This document shows positions 43,388 through 54,006 of a stretch of 64,000 nucleotides of DNA, piece after piece. Every line of letters starts with the position of its first letter. Position 1 is the stretch's first letter. The notes beneath the pieces are model-generated. The model searched no databases and was not told where the DNA came from. It saw nothing but the letters and a program-made list of their open reading frames with translations. The stretch covers positions 73,223,519 through 73,287,518 of the forward strand of contig NC_134103.1 of assembly GCF_000715075.1 (NCBI RefSeq), in the 5' to 3' direction. Position numbers and translations under genes: made by a program. This DNA is from Nicotiana tabacum (Eukaryota; Streptophyta; Magnoliopsida; Solanales; Solanaceae).

Positions 43388-45189
43388 GTAACTACTGCAG
43401 TATACCTGATGAACAAGTTGCCCTCATCAGCTATTGAAGGAAAAAGTCCTTATGAGATGCTATATGCAAGGCCTCCATCCTTAACTCACCTGAGAGTGAT
43501 AGGGTGCTTGTGTTTTGCTTCAGTTGTTCCCAAAAGAGATAAGTTTGATGCAAAAGCAAAGGCATCAGTCTTGATGGGGTATTCAAAGAGACAGAAGGAT
43601 TACATCTTATTAGAACTTGCTACCAATCAAATATTTGTGAGTAGGAATATGGTATTCAAGGAGTCTGTGTTCCCTTTTGCAAAATAACAGGAGATTTCCA
43701 TCAGCCACAACCCTCATGTTGACAACTTGGATTCTGGCATATTTGATGTTGGAGTGCCATCTACAGGAGTTGTAGCCAACTCACAACACTTAGGTCAAGG
43801 TTCAGATATGGATCAAGGTTTTAGTTGTACTTACAGCTGATAATACAGTTGAAGACAATATAGAGGGAGACAATGAGTTGCAAGAAAGCTCACCATCAGA
43901 AAGTATCACTCCAGTTATACAGGAAGATGAACCTCATGCTCCTAATCAAGACATGACCACTGATGCTGCACATATTCCACTGAGAAAATCCTACAGGACC
44001 TCCACACAACCTATTTGGCTAAGAGACTATGTCACAACACAGAAGTGAACCAGTAAGTATCCCATCACCAACTACATATCCTATAAAAAGTCACACCAAA
44101 GTATCAAAGCTACTTGGCCAAGTTTTCTACATTGGTTAAGCCCAGATCTTTCAAACAAGCGGCCAAAAATGCTAGATGGATTGAAGCAATGAGACAAGAA
44201 ATCAAGGCTTTAGAAGATAATAAAACTTGGAAGTTGTAGACTTATCATCAGGGAAACACACTGTAGGATTCAAATGGGTCTACAAGATCAAGTACCAAGA
44301 AAATTGGGACATTGAAAGGTTCAAGGCTCGACTAGTTGCAAAAGATTATAGCTAAAAAGAGGGTCTAGATTATCACGATACTTTCTCTCATGTGGTGAAG
44401 ATGGTAACAATAAGGTCAGTCATAGCCTTGGCTGTTTCTAGAGGTTCGAATTTATACCAGATGAATGTCTACAATGTCTTTTTGTAAGGTGATCTTTATG
44501 AAGAGGTTTACATGGATATCCTGAAGGTTTTAGGAGGCAGAGGGAGTTGAAGGTCTGCAAATTGCTCAAGTCCTTGTATGGACTCAAGCAGACATCAAGA
44601 CAATGGAACATTAAGTTGTCTGATGCACTAACAGCAGCAGGTTTCATACAAAGTAATCATGACTACTCCTTATTTACATTAAAGAAAGCCAGAAGGCATG
44701 GTGATCATCCTGGTGTATGTGGATGATTTTTTCATCACTGGCAGCAATGATCAGCTGATTACTGAGGCAAAGGAGATACTTCATCAGCAGTTCAAGCTAA
44801 AGGACTTAGATGAGCTCAAGTACTTCTTGGGCATTATCTTAAGGTCAGCAATTGGGGTAGTTTTGAATCAAAGGAAGTATATCCCAGAACTCATTTCTGA
44901 AATGGGACTCAGTGGTGCCAAGCCAGCAATCACCCCTTTGGAGACCAATATCAAGTTAACTTCCATTGTATATGATCAGGCAACAGGTTCTACATGTGAC
45001 TCACCTTTAAAAGATGTTAGTGCATATCAGATATTGATTGGTCGTTTGATGTATGTGACTACAACAAGACCTGATATTAGCTATGTTATTCACACCTTGA
45101 TCCAGTTCATGCAACACCCTAAGAAGTCCTACCGGGAGATTGATCTTAGGGTGGTCAGATATTTGAAAAATGCTCCAGGCTAAGGTATT
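43388..45189 (+). pseudogene. Copia B integrase tail, linker and reverse transcriptase
   Basis: 43409-43687 is the integrase C-terminal region (MNKLPSSAIEGKSPYEMLYA, LRVIGCLCFA, DKFDAKAKASVLMGYS, VFKESVFPF). 43690-44100 is the acidic/Ser-rich linker. RT begins near 44143 (ARWIEAMRQEIKALEDNKTW) with stops at about 44237, 44355 and 44487, then runs open through 44698-45183 with [17 protein letters not shown], and the YQILIGRLMYVTTTRPDISY segment. The catalytic YVDD is intact, but the N-terminal half is broken. Confidence 0.87.
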
Positions 45190-45702
45190 TGGTTGAGGTC
45201 TGGTCCTGCATCAGAGTTACAATGTTGGTGTGATTCTGACTGGGCAGCTTACCCCAATACTAGGAGATTAGTAACATGCTATGTGGTAAACTTTGGTGAA
45301 TCTCTCATTTCATGGAAGTCAAAGAAGCAACAAACAATGTCCAGAAGTTCAGCTGAAGCTGAATATCGCAGCATGGCTTCAGCTGTAGCCGAAGTCACAT
45401 GGTTGCTTGGCCTATTTCAAGAGCTGGAAATTCCCATCAAGCTTCTTCTTCTAGTGCAATGTGACAGCAAATCTGTTATACAATTAGCTGCTAATCCTAT
45501 TTTTCACAAACGAACAAAGCATATTGAGATCGATTATTATTTCATTCGTGATAAGATCAAGGCGGGGGTGGTCCAGACTATCTATGTCCATTCCAAGGAC
45601 CAACAAGCTGATTTACTCACCAAGAGTCTCTCTCAAGCTTCGCATGTTCATCTTCTCAGCAAGCTTTGTGTGCTGAATATATTGCACCCTTCAGCTTGAG
45701 GG
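45190..45702 (+). CDS. Copia B RNase H domain
   Basis: Open 168-codon tail of the copia B polyprotein. RNase H signatures in order are CWCDSDWAAYPNTRRLVTCY (first Asp), SWKSKKQQTMSRSSAEAEYR (Glu), QCDSKSVIQLAANPIFHKRT (Asp), and KHIEIDYYFIRDK with the terminal KDQQADLLTKSL. All catalytic positions typical of copia RNase H are present. It is not a separate gene; it is cut off from RT by a TAA at about 45181. The tail ends four bases before the polypurine tract. Confidence 0.85.
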
Positions 45703-45706
45703 GGAG
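45698..45706 (+). promoter_or_regulatory. Copia B polypurine tract
   Basis: GAGGGGGAG directly before the 3' LTR. It fixes the LTR start at TCTTGTGAGC rather than at the inner TG. Confidence 0.9.
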
Positions 45707-45969
45707 TCTTGTGAGCTCAAGTTAGTTAGTGGTAGTTATGGTAGTTAGTATGCCAACTAGTCAGTTAGTCGGCCAGCTCACGTCCAGCTCATATGTTAAT
45801 GTTAGTTAGGCTCATTACTTGTATAAATACCATGTATCTTCAGAGAATGAATACAGAGAATCATTTTGCAATGCCTGCTTCTTCTTCATCTCTGTACTCT
45901 AGAAACTTCTGCCATTAGAGCAGTACAGAGCTACTGCAAATCTGCTCAGTGTGAGAGCAAATTTTAGCA
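45707..45969 (+). repeat. Copia B 3' LTR
   Basis: A 263-bp copy of the LTR, differing from the 5' copy by few substitutions and one ~19-bp indel (the TTAATATATACACTTAATG stretch is missing). Followed by ACTTT. Confidence 0.92.
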
Positions 45970-45974
45970 ACTTT

Positions 45975-46583
45975 GCTCTAAACTTGCCTCGCCTACATGT
46001 TAGGAACTCAATAAATTTTTCTTATATTTAAATTGAGTTCAATTCTAAGTAAAACTGTGAAAGAGCAAGTATAAAGAAAACTAAGAGGGTGTGTGAGTAA
46101 GTCTATAAGCTAGTCATCAGTTTAAAAACACATTTTTATTTATTTGTATATTTGATAAACATAAAAAATACTTATAAGTGTAAGTCAACTAAAAGTCGTC
46201 ACCATACATACTTTTGGTTTAATCATAAATTTTACTATTTTATTCCTAATATTTGTTGTATTCTCCAAAATACTTTTCCCAAAACAAATCATTTCCTCCC
46301 CCGTTCAATTTTTGTCATTTATCCTTTTCCATTTAAAGATACTTTTAAATTTTATTTTTTGTGAATATATCTAAAGCATTTCAACAGTCATTTTAATCGG
46401 TACTTTTTTACCAGGCATATTAGATGTTTACTTTAACTATTTTTACCAAACACGTAATTGCTTAACTAAAAAATCACTTTCAGTACTTAATGCTATAGCT
46501 ATCAAATAAACCGAAATCTACCACTAGAATATTCATCTAATTACATGAAGAATGACGCTTAATTTAGTCATCTTCACATTCCA
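45975..46583. other. AT-rich intergenic sequence
   Basis: Continuation of the 3' flank between copia B and copia C. It has poly-T/A-rich tracts, and no gene, repeat or RNA was recognised. Confidence 0.5.
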
Positions 46584-47170
46584 TGTAACTATGGCCAATA
46601 TTTTGGCTAATGGAGTCCATCTCACATAAGCATAAGCATCTTTGCAAAGTGTAGACTTTGTTGGCAATATTCTTTGGGACCCAAAAATATTGCATTATGT
46701 GGTGGACATCATTTGCATAAGTTGTATCTCTTCTTTTACACCTAAGAGGCCAAGACTTTTTTGCCTATAAAAGGGAAGGCAATTAGTTCATTTTAGACAC
46801 ACCAACAAGACTTGAGTCTTCATTTCTTGTTTCTTCCTTTCCTCTTTTATTAAGAGTGTTTTGTATGAGAGTTAGTGTTGGAAAGCACTTGTGTGAACCC
46901 TTTCTTTGGAGTGATCTTGTGAGGTTATTCTCTTAGGGTATTTGGGATTAATTAGAGTGTTTACTCTAATTTTATACTCTCTTTTGTACTCTTATTGTTA
47001 TAGTGAAATTGCTCCTCTGTGGACGTAGGTCACATTGACTGAACCACATTAAATTGGTGTCTTCTTTATCTGCTTTAATTGCCATTGTTATCAACATCCA
47101 TTATCTTTATTATTGTCATTATATCGTTATTTGGCTAAATTCCGTACTACCTGAGTTCCCGATCCTAACA
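46584..47170 (+). repeat. Copia C 5' LTR
   Basis: 587 bp, TGTAACTATGG to CCTAACA. It contains a TATA-like TGCCTATAAAAGGG at about 46766, a plausible promoter, and a pyrimidine-rich leader after it. Confidence 0.92.
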
Positions 47171-47173
47171 AAT

Positions 47174-47185
47174 TGGTATCAGAGC
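47174..47185 (+). promoter_or_regulatory. Copia C primer-binding site (tRNA-iMet)
   Basis: Exact TGGTATCAGAGC three bases after the LTR end. Confidence 0.94.
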
Positions 47186-47217
47186 TGGATCTAACCGGGT
47201 TAGTTTCAATAGCCAAA

Positions 47218-48060
47218 ATGACTCTAACAAAAACCTATGTTGAGAAATTTGACCGAAGTGCAAACTTCAAAATGTGGCAATTAAATATGGAAACTATCCT
47301 AATTCAGGATGGTTTAGACTTGGCATTGCAAGGAAAGGAGAAGAAGTCGGATAAAATGACGGATGAGAAGTTTGCCGTCATAGACAAAAGGGCAAAAGCA
47401 TGTATGATTTTAAATCTCTCAAATGAGGTTTTACGCGAAGTTTCTGTAGAAACCACAGCCAAAGGCATGTGGAAAAAATTAAAAACCTTATATTTGAAGA
47501 GGACGGTGGAAAATAAACTTTACCTAAAGTAGAAACTTTATACAATTCGTATGGGTGAAGGTACCTCTATTCTCTCTCATCTTGACATCTTTGATTCCAT
47601 TCTTATGGATTTGAGTAATATAGATGCTGAAATTAAAGATGAGGATCAAGCCGTGTTACTGCTTTGTTCTTTACCCCCATCTTTTAAGCATATAAGAGAT
47701 ACTATGCTTTATGCAAAGGATAATATCTCTTATAAGGATATTAAATCTATCTTAAAATCAAAAGAACAAATAGATAGTGATATTACTGGGGAAGCTAGTG
47801 GAACTCAAGCGGGAGTTGGCTTGTTTGTTAGGGGCAAATCCGACTCCAATTCCAGATACAATAATTTAGAGTATCACTATTGTCATAAGAAGGGTCACAA
47901 TATCTTTGAATGCTATAAACTGAAAAATAAAGAAAAGCATAAAGAAAGAAAAAATGAGCACAAAAATATTGATACCGCCGAAGCTAGTGTAGCAACTGAT
48001 GAGATTGAGGGAACTATATTTTTAGCAACTAAAACTAGTTTCAGATTAGACAATGAGTGA
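47218..48060 (+). pseudogene. Copia C gag with one internal stop
   Basis: Starts at ATG 47218 ([20 protein letters not shown]). Gag motifs: [38 protein letters not shown], a TAG at 47530-47532 where a Gln codon is usual, then [34 protein letters not shown], and a knuckle [13 protein letters not shown] whose first Cys is His-Tyr-like (YHYCHKKGH). The frame closes at TGA 48058-48060, again at the Trp preceding the protease motif. It would package element RNA; because of the TAG only the N-terminal third is expressible. Confidence 0.87.
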
Positions 48061-48546
48061 ATTTTAAATTCCGGTTGTTCATATCATATGTGTCCTAGTA
48101 GGGACTTATTTTCTACATATGATTCAGTTGCAGGTGGAGTTGTCCAACTGGGTAATAATGTTACTTGTAACGTTATTGACAAAGGTACATTTCGGGTCAG
48201 AATGCACGATGATGTGGTGAGAACTCTCACTAATGTTAGATATGTTCCTGAGTTGAAGAAAAATCTCATATCTTTGGGCACTTTAGAATCCCTTGGGTGC
48301 AAATTCACTAGTGAAGGTAGAGTTTTAAAAAAATTTCAAGATGCTCTTGTGATCATGAAAGCACACAAGTCTGGTTCGTTGTATACTTTATTGGACTCCA
48401 CTGTTATAGGCCCTACTACAGTTTCGGTATCAGACAACTTGTCTGATTTTGATGGCATTAAATTTTGACATATGCCCATTGGGGCTTTTGCGGAGAAGGT
48501 GGAGCAAATTTACTATATCAGCCAAAATTAGGCCAATGTGAAGATT
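48061..48546 (+). pseudogene. Copia C protease fragment and deletion junction
   Basis: In frame after the [20 protein letters not shown], where the catalytic motif DSG(A/C) reads NSGC, so the active Asp is Asn. Then [38 protein letters not shown] and [10 protein letters not shown], the copia protease/pre-integrase arm. The frame ends at TGA 48466-48468. About 80 bp later the 3' LTR starts, after GGAGAAGGTGGAGCAAATTT and CCAATGTGAAGATT, the latter acting as a polypurine-like tract. The zinc region, integrase, RT and RNase H are all missing. Confidence 0.85.
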
Positions 48547-49132
48547 TGTAATTATGGCCAATATTTTGGCTAATGGAGTTCATCTCACATAAGTATAAGC
48601 ATCTTTGCAAAGTGTAGACTTTGTTGGAAATATTCTTTTGAACTCAAAAATATTGCATTATGTGGTGGACATCATTTGCACAAGTTGTATCTCTTCTTTT
48701 ATACCTAAGAAGCCAAGACTTTTTTGCCTATAAAAGGGAAGGCAATTAGTTCATTTTAGACACACCAACAAGTCTTCATTTCTTATTTCTTCCTTTCCTC
48801 TTTTATTAAAAGTGTTTTGTATGAGAGTTAGTGTTGGGAAGCACTTGTGTGAACCCTTTCTTTGGAGTGATCTTGTGAGGTTATTCTCTTAGGGTATTTG
48901 GGATTAACTAGAGTGTTTACTCTAATTTTGTACTCTTTTTTGTACTCTTATTGTTATAGTGAAATTACTGCTCTCCGCTTGTGGACGTAGGTCACACTGA
49001 CTGAACTACGTTAAATTGGTGCCTTCTTTATCTGCTTTAATTGCCGTTGTTATCAACTTTTATTGTCTTTGTTATTGTTATTATACCGTTATTTGGTTAA
49101 ATTTCGCACTACCCAAGTTCCCGATCATAACA
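48547..49132 (+). repeat. Copia C 3' LTR
   Basis: 586 bp, TGTAATTATGG to ATAACA. Very similar to the 5' LTR, with small indels (for example the loss of ACTTGAG near 48775). Followed by TTCCA. Confidence 0.92.
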
Positions 49133-49460
49133 TTCCACCTCTAATATAAGAACCTAGAAAAGAATTTAGCCATTCTAGCCAATTATAGCACTGAATTATA
49201 TTAAGGAACGGATTATAAATGTGAATTAAAGAAGTTGATTTTTAGTTCGATTAATTCTTTTTTTAAAATATTTTAACTAATGTCAATATTACATCAATCC
49301 ACCATCCTTATTAAGATTAAGTGGTGCTAAGCAAGGGTGGAGCCAGCCTTATAAATGTGGATTCGGTAGAATCTTATATTGATAAATTCATTAAATATAT
49401 AGTATAAATAATTACTACCTGCGTTTAAAGAATTTTAGGTAGAATTTTTTCTGGATATAT

Positions 49461-49561
49461 TCCAGCATAATATACTGGAGTTTCAGTATAGTATACCGGT
49501 CTAGCATAACATGCTGGAAGTTCATACACAGGTGCTCCAATCTCCAGTATATTATGCTGGA
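49461..49561. repeat. 20-bp perfect inverted repeat (hairpin-type insert)
   Basis: TCCAGCATAATATACTGGAG (49461-49480) and its exact reverse complement (49542-49561) enclose about 61 bp, within which shorter GCATAACATGC- and CCAGTATA-like echoes occur. The surrounding 49430-49670 segment is absent from the left duplicated block. It resembles a small non-autonomous insertion, but terminal repeats with a target duplication could not be fixed. Confidence 0.6.
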
Positions 49562-50289
49562 TCGGTCCGTGTTGCAGCAAAATAGTGGCTATTTTTCAAT
49601 GACTTTGCAAACGCTGGCTATTTTTAAATTACCAGTACGAAAACTGGCTAGTCCGTATTATTTTTACTATTTTAAGTGCTTTTAAGTCAAAATAGATTTT
49701 AAGTCATTTTGTAATGTTTGGATAAAATAAAAAAGTACTTTTAAGAACTTATTTTAAGCTAAAATGATAAAAATAAGCCGAAAACCAAAAAATTGAATTC
49801 CTAACTTAGACTTTTGGCTTGCAAGAAGCCCATCCAAACGGGCTCTTTTTATGAAGCTTCTTTTATGTTGCTCAGTTCCAAAAGCAATATTTTGCCCGTT
49901 ATTATCGCACCTAATGATGGATTATAACCTCTTTTTGACCAGCAACCCATTAATCGGGAAAGTAAAAATGAACAGTTAATCTGACTTTTGTAAGGTCTTC
50001 CAAGTTGCAGCTGCCTTTTAATGGGTTCCTAACTAAGGCAAAAAACTTCCAAGCCAGATTGATAATTAATAATAATATAAAAGATAATAAACTTCCATTC
50101 CTATTCCTACTTCAAAAAAGCTAAATGCTCAGTATATTACGGCATAGTTAAGTGTATTACCGTTAACATATAGAATAAGACTTGATTTATATAATATGTT
50201 ACTCCACATGGGAAACTAATAGTTGAAGAGTGAAACAGCCTAATAGATCACTTTTGTCCTATAAGAATTCGTATAGTACTATACTACTT

Positions 50290-50960
50290 TAGTCAGTGGT
50301 ACGGACTGGTCGAGATGATAATGCTTCGATCAAAGGGTATCTATATAATATCAGGTCGAGGTCTGAAGTAAGGACGCCATGCTTCGAGCTCTAAGACCGA
50401 TCAATGATCAGCTCGATATCAATATCGAGACCATAATCAAATCGAACTACGAGGCGACGCGAAAGTTGTCAAAGATGCATAGACCGACCAACGTCCACCC
50501 CGAATATCAAGACTCCGAGTCAGGATCAAGCTCGAGTCAAGGCCGATGGCTCGATCCAATATCGAGTTCGAGTTAGTATCGAGCTCACAGACAAGGGTCG
50601 TTGCAACCGCACTAAGGGAGTGAATCCTGGCAGGAATTAGGGAAAAAATAATTCATCATGGGTTCTCCATAATATATTTTTTATTGTATATAAAGTAGGA
50701 TCCCTCTACTATAAGGGGGGAGGGGGATTATTGTACACATTAGGACATGATAACGAAAGTCTACTTCTCATATTGAAAGATCAACCTTTTGAGCATGTTT
50801 TACTTTATCTCATTCATTTCTTCTCGCTCATTATTTTATCTCTCATTCCCATAGTTTAGAATATACGCACTTCTGTTTTCTCCGTATGATTTGTGTTAAG
50901 TTATATCACACATCCTTAGAACTACTTATAAATTTAACTCTATCCAATTTTCCGGATAAA
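50290..50960 (+). repeat. TCGA-rich LTR-like segment
   Basis: A stretch absent from the left duplicated block. Its first ~290 bp hold about a dozen TCGA words, unusual for this AT-rich context. A TATA-like TGTATATAAAGTAGG follows at about 50685, then a G-run and a pyrimidine-rich leader, the layout of a plant LTR. Exact ends and target duplication are not certain, so a solo LTR is only a suggestion. The 65-codon open frame at 50379-50576 has no protein features. Confidence 0.4.
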
Positions 50961-51289
50961 CAACTATTGTAGTATTAAATTAGAGACCAAACACTATATG
51001 CAGATTATTTCCAATTTAATTTAATTTAATTTAAAGGCTTATAGTTTTGAGACAATAGGTGCACGGCTTAGTAAAAATATAGATTTCAAATATTTTATTA
51101 CTTGGGTGAATGCGTTTTACTCAATCTCGCTTGAAAAGAAATAAACAGCGAAGAAACAAAGAATTAGCTATTTGCACTAATTTTCCTGTCTCACCATTCA
51201 CCAACCAACTTCAGGAAAATGACCAACTGATTTCTCACTCGTTTCCTAGTTAGTCTTCATTTTGACCATATACTTTTGCTATAAATATA

Positions 51290-51297
51290 CCATATCA
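51290..51297 (+). promoter_or_regulatory. TATA box of phytocyanin-like copy 2
   Basis: TATAAATA in the same context as the TATA box of copy 1, about 77 bp before the ATG. Confidence 0.65.
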
Positions 51298-51373
51298 GTT
51301 GGCTCACTCATCATCCCCAGCACTTCAACTTCTCTTCTTCCATTAGTAAATTTTTCAGTTTTAGGGAGCTGAA

Positions 51374-52543
51374 ATGGCATTTGTTAAGGCACAAGCATTT
51401 CTCTTACTTGCAGTTTTCTCATCCATGTTATTTGCTGTTGGACTAGCCAACTATGACTTCAACTGGGGTCCTAGAACCTAGAACAAAACCGATTGCCCTT
51501 ATACTCATCCACCAAATGCTACTCAAACTTCCAATAGATTCATTGTTGGAGGTTCAGAAAATTGGCATTATGGTTTCAACTACATGGATTGGGCTCGAAA
51601 GACTGCTCCTAATTTCTTTGTCAATGACACCTTAGGTATATATTTCTTTCTAGTTTGTGCTTTTAGTGCATGTGCATGTGCATGTCATTTCTTTTATGTA
51701 TACTATATGCATGGATTAATTTTGAATCCCCACACAATATGGGAAACTTTCAGTTTAATGCCAAAGGATTTTCAAAAAATATTTTAGGTCGTGAGTTTGA
51801 CTCCTAATGCATGACATTTTACTTCTTTTTAATTCCCTCGCGGAAAATATTGCCTAAATTCATAAGTAATGCAACATGCATGCATCAACATATATCGTGG
51901 CGGAAGCTAGATTTTCACCAAGGGATTCAAAAGATAAAATAGTAAACACACGAAGAAACTAAGGGAGATTCAACATCTAATATACTACTATACATGGGGG
52001 AAAATGACATTATAAACACAGTGTAATTATATTTTCGGGCGAAGGAGGTTCGGCTGAATTCCCTTCCGCCCGCGCCCTAACTCCACCCTGAACATACATA
52101 CTAGTAGTAAATTAGTTTCTATTATCTATGCATGGTCAGATGTAGCATATAGAGTCTCATGGTTCAAGTATATTTCTAACCAAGTAACAGCAAAGGAGTA
52201 TATTAATAGTGGATATGCAGTACTATTACATATTTACTGACTTAAAATCTTGAATTGCTTCTGTATATGTATGACAGTGTTCAAGTATGATCCACCAAAT
52301 ACAAATGGTACCGGATTTCCACACAGTGTTTACTTATTACCAAACTACAGGAGCTTTATCAAGTGCGATTTCAGGAGGGCTAAAAGGATAGCAGATCCAA
52401 CTCAGGGTGCAGGGGAAGGATTTGAGTTGGTGTTGAAGAAAATGCACACTTATTATTTTGCTTGTGGAGAGCATCAAGGCATCCATTGCAAGACTGGGAA
52501 TATGAAGTTTGCTGTGATGCCTCTCAAACATTGGCGCTTCTGA
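51374..52543 (+). pseudogene. Phytocyanin-like gene copy 2, premature stop
   Basis: Duplicate of the gene at 39528. Exons 51374-51635 and 52278-52543, intron 642 bp. The signal peptide is kept (MAFVKAQAFLLLAVFSSMLF), and both exons align without frameshift apart from two extra codons (one in the signal peptide, one in APNFFVND). Codon 36 is TAG (51479-51481) where copy 1 has Trp in PRTWNKT. All later conserved residues, including the His, two Cys and Met of the putative copper site, are unchanged. The stop leaves only a signal peptide and about 11 residues, so the copy is a pseudogene unless the stop is read through. Conservation of exon 2 suggests that inactivation was recent. Confidence 0.85.
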
Positions 52544-52638
52544 ATTAAAATTGAAAGAGAATTGCAGGCTGTGCTATGGCTTGCAATTTGGAAGATGCAT
52601 ACTGATTACACTCTTTTTTTTGTTTCGTGTTTTGCTTG

Positions 52639-52644
52639 AATAAA
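52639..52644 (+). terminator. Polyadenylation signal of phytocyanin-like copy 2
   Basis: AATAAA at the position matching the signal after copy 1. Confidence 0.6.
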
Positions 52645-52744
52645 GAGAGATAATTGTGAGTTCACTTTATTGTATTTTTCACTTCAATTAAAATGTAATA
52701 CTGGCAGTTTTGGATTAATTACGTTGTGTTTTTTTAATACGTTG

Positions 52745-53870
52745 TGTTAATTTTCCATATATTTTCATGTTATGTACAATGTGTCCACACTACTTGCAAC
52801 TGCTCTTTTTACTGTTTATTTCTGTGGCCATAGTCAGAGTGAATATCAATATCATATACTACTAGAAGTTGATTGTTTTAATTCCCAAGACACTCTGGGC
52901 TTGGTTCTTATTTGTTGGGCCTGGGAAGTGCAAAACTCAAAAGAAGGGGAGAATGGGCTGGATTTTTCTTCATTTTGATGTTATAACAATAAATTTACCA
53001 TACGAAAATTATTGCAGAATTCACCAAGATAGACGTTCACTTAACCGCTTAAATAAAAAATAGCTGATAGATATATAAAATCCCATCAAAACGAAAAATT
53101 TTGGAAAATAGCCTCCGGCCAGAATTTGAAGCACGGTGTTCAAAATTTTGGGAAATGGTCTAGGTAATTTTCATGTTTTTGAAGCACAAAAATTCAGCCA
53201 CAATACTGAATATTTTCTAGTGATCCATCAGGTATTGTGATAAATCCTAATGATCACCAGATTTTTTCAACAATATGGTTGAAAGCTCCGGTGATTATCA
53301 AGATTTTGGTAAAAATTCTGATAATTATCATAACTTGCTGAATTTCTTGGCGAACGTGCTTTAAAATTTAGCACGAGCTATTTTTGGAAACTTTAGTTAT
53401 CAAGGTCGAAAAATCATTAAGTCGTACAAAATCATAGAAATGACACCAGACATAGATTGATTGTGTCCGAAAGGTTATGAATCTATTTACAAGTCCAATA
53501 CTAATGTCTTGATTTCTAGTGGCAATACATCGCGGACCCATATATATATCATCTGCTAATACACGACCAATTAATATTTGGATAAAAATCCTTTCTGGCA
53601 TCATTCTATTAGTGCATCTTGAATTTTAATTTTTCATTTCAAACTTTAAGAGAAAAATATCTTGAAATGTCATAAAATTAAAATTTTTAATATAAAATTT
53701 CAGAACAAAATAAATACTTGTTAATCTCTAAACAAACAATATATACTTGCACTCGGAGAAAAGGTACTAGCACCTCATCGGGCCTTGCATTTACTGGTCA
53801 GGCCGTAGGCTAAGCTCGAGCTCTGTAGATCTCCAAATCTCTAGCCTGAGGTCTTTCGGGTCTGACATTT
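52745..53870. other. AT-rich intergenic sequence
   Basis: No coding exon, transposon end or RNA gene recognised. Base composition turns GC-richer at about 53760-53870, just before the next gene, which may be its promoter-proximal region. Confidence 0.5.
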
Positions 53871-54006
53871 TCAATTCAAATTCGATCCCACCGCCGATTC
53901 GATTCCGGCGAATATTTTCCGTTCACATATTCCGGCTGAAAAAGCTGCTCCAAAGCAATTAGCTGATCCCAGCGAAGTAGAGAGGAGACGAAAGTATAAG
54001 GAAAGT

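Larger units (their letters stand above)
40903..45969 (+). mobile_element. Ty1/copia element B, complete but defective
   Basis: Plus-strand copia element of 5067 bp. LTRs are 40903-41184 and 45707-45969; the primer site is 41185-41196; the polypurine tract is 45698-45706; the target duplication is ACTTT (40898-40902 and 45970-45974). The polyprotein order is gag, protease, integrase, RT and RNase H. Both LTRs begin TCTTGTGAGC and end TTTTAGCA, so the left terminus is TC rather than TG. Coding is interrupted by a TGA at the gag-protease border, a small deletion in integrase and several stops in the RT start. It sits between the two phytocyanin copies, just after the 3' end of copy 1. Confidence 0.93.
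46584..49132 (+). mobile_element. Ty1/copia element C, internally deleted derivative
   Basis: A 2549-bp plus-strand element with two near-equal LTRs (46584-47170 and 48547-49132) and a perfect 5-bp target duplication TTCCA (46579-46583 and 49133-49137). The internal region is only 1376 bp: primer site, gag and the first part of protease. Integrase, RT and RNase H are absent, so after protease residues the sequence passes within about 80 bp to the 3' LTR. Since ends and target duplication are intact, it probably transposed in the deleted form with help from a relative, or deleted afterwards. The gag type is of the Tork/Tnt1-like class. Confidence 0.92.
49165..52740 (+). repeat. Duplicated genomic block, right copy (phytocyanin locus 2)
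   Basis: Second copy of the block at 38036-40740. It is interrupted by extra sequence, including the inverted-repeat segment near 49430-49670 and a TCGA-rich LTR-like segment near 50290-50960. The two copies now lie about 11 kb apart because copia B and copia C inserted between them. Confidence 0.82.

Noticed and set aside
50379..50576. 65-codon open frame
   Set aside because: Created by the TCGA-rich composition of an LTR-like segment; no homology or gene signals.
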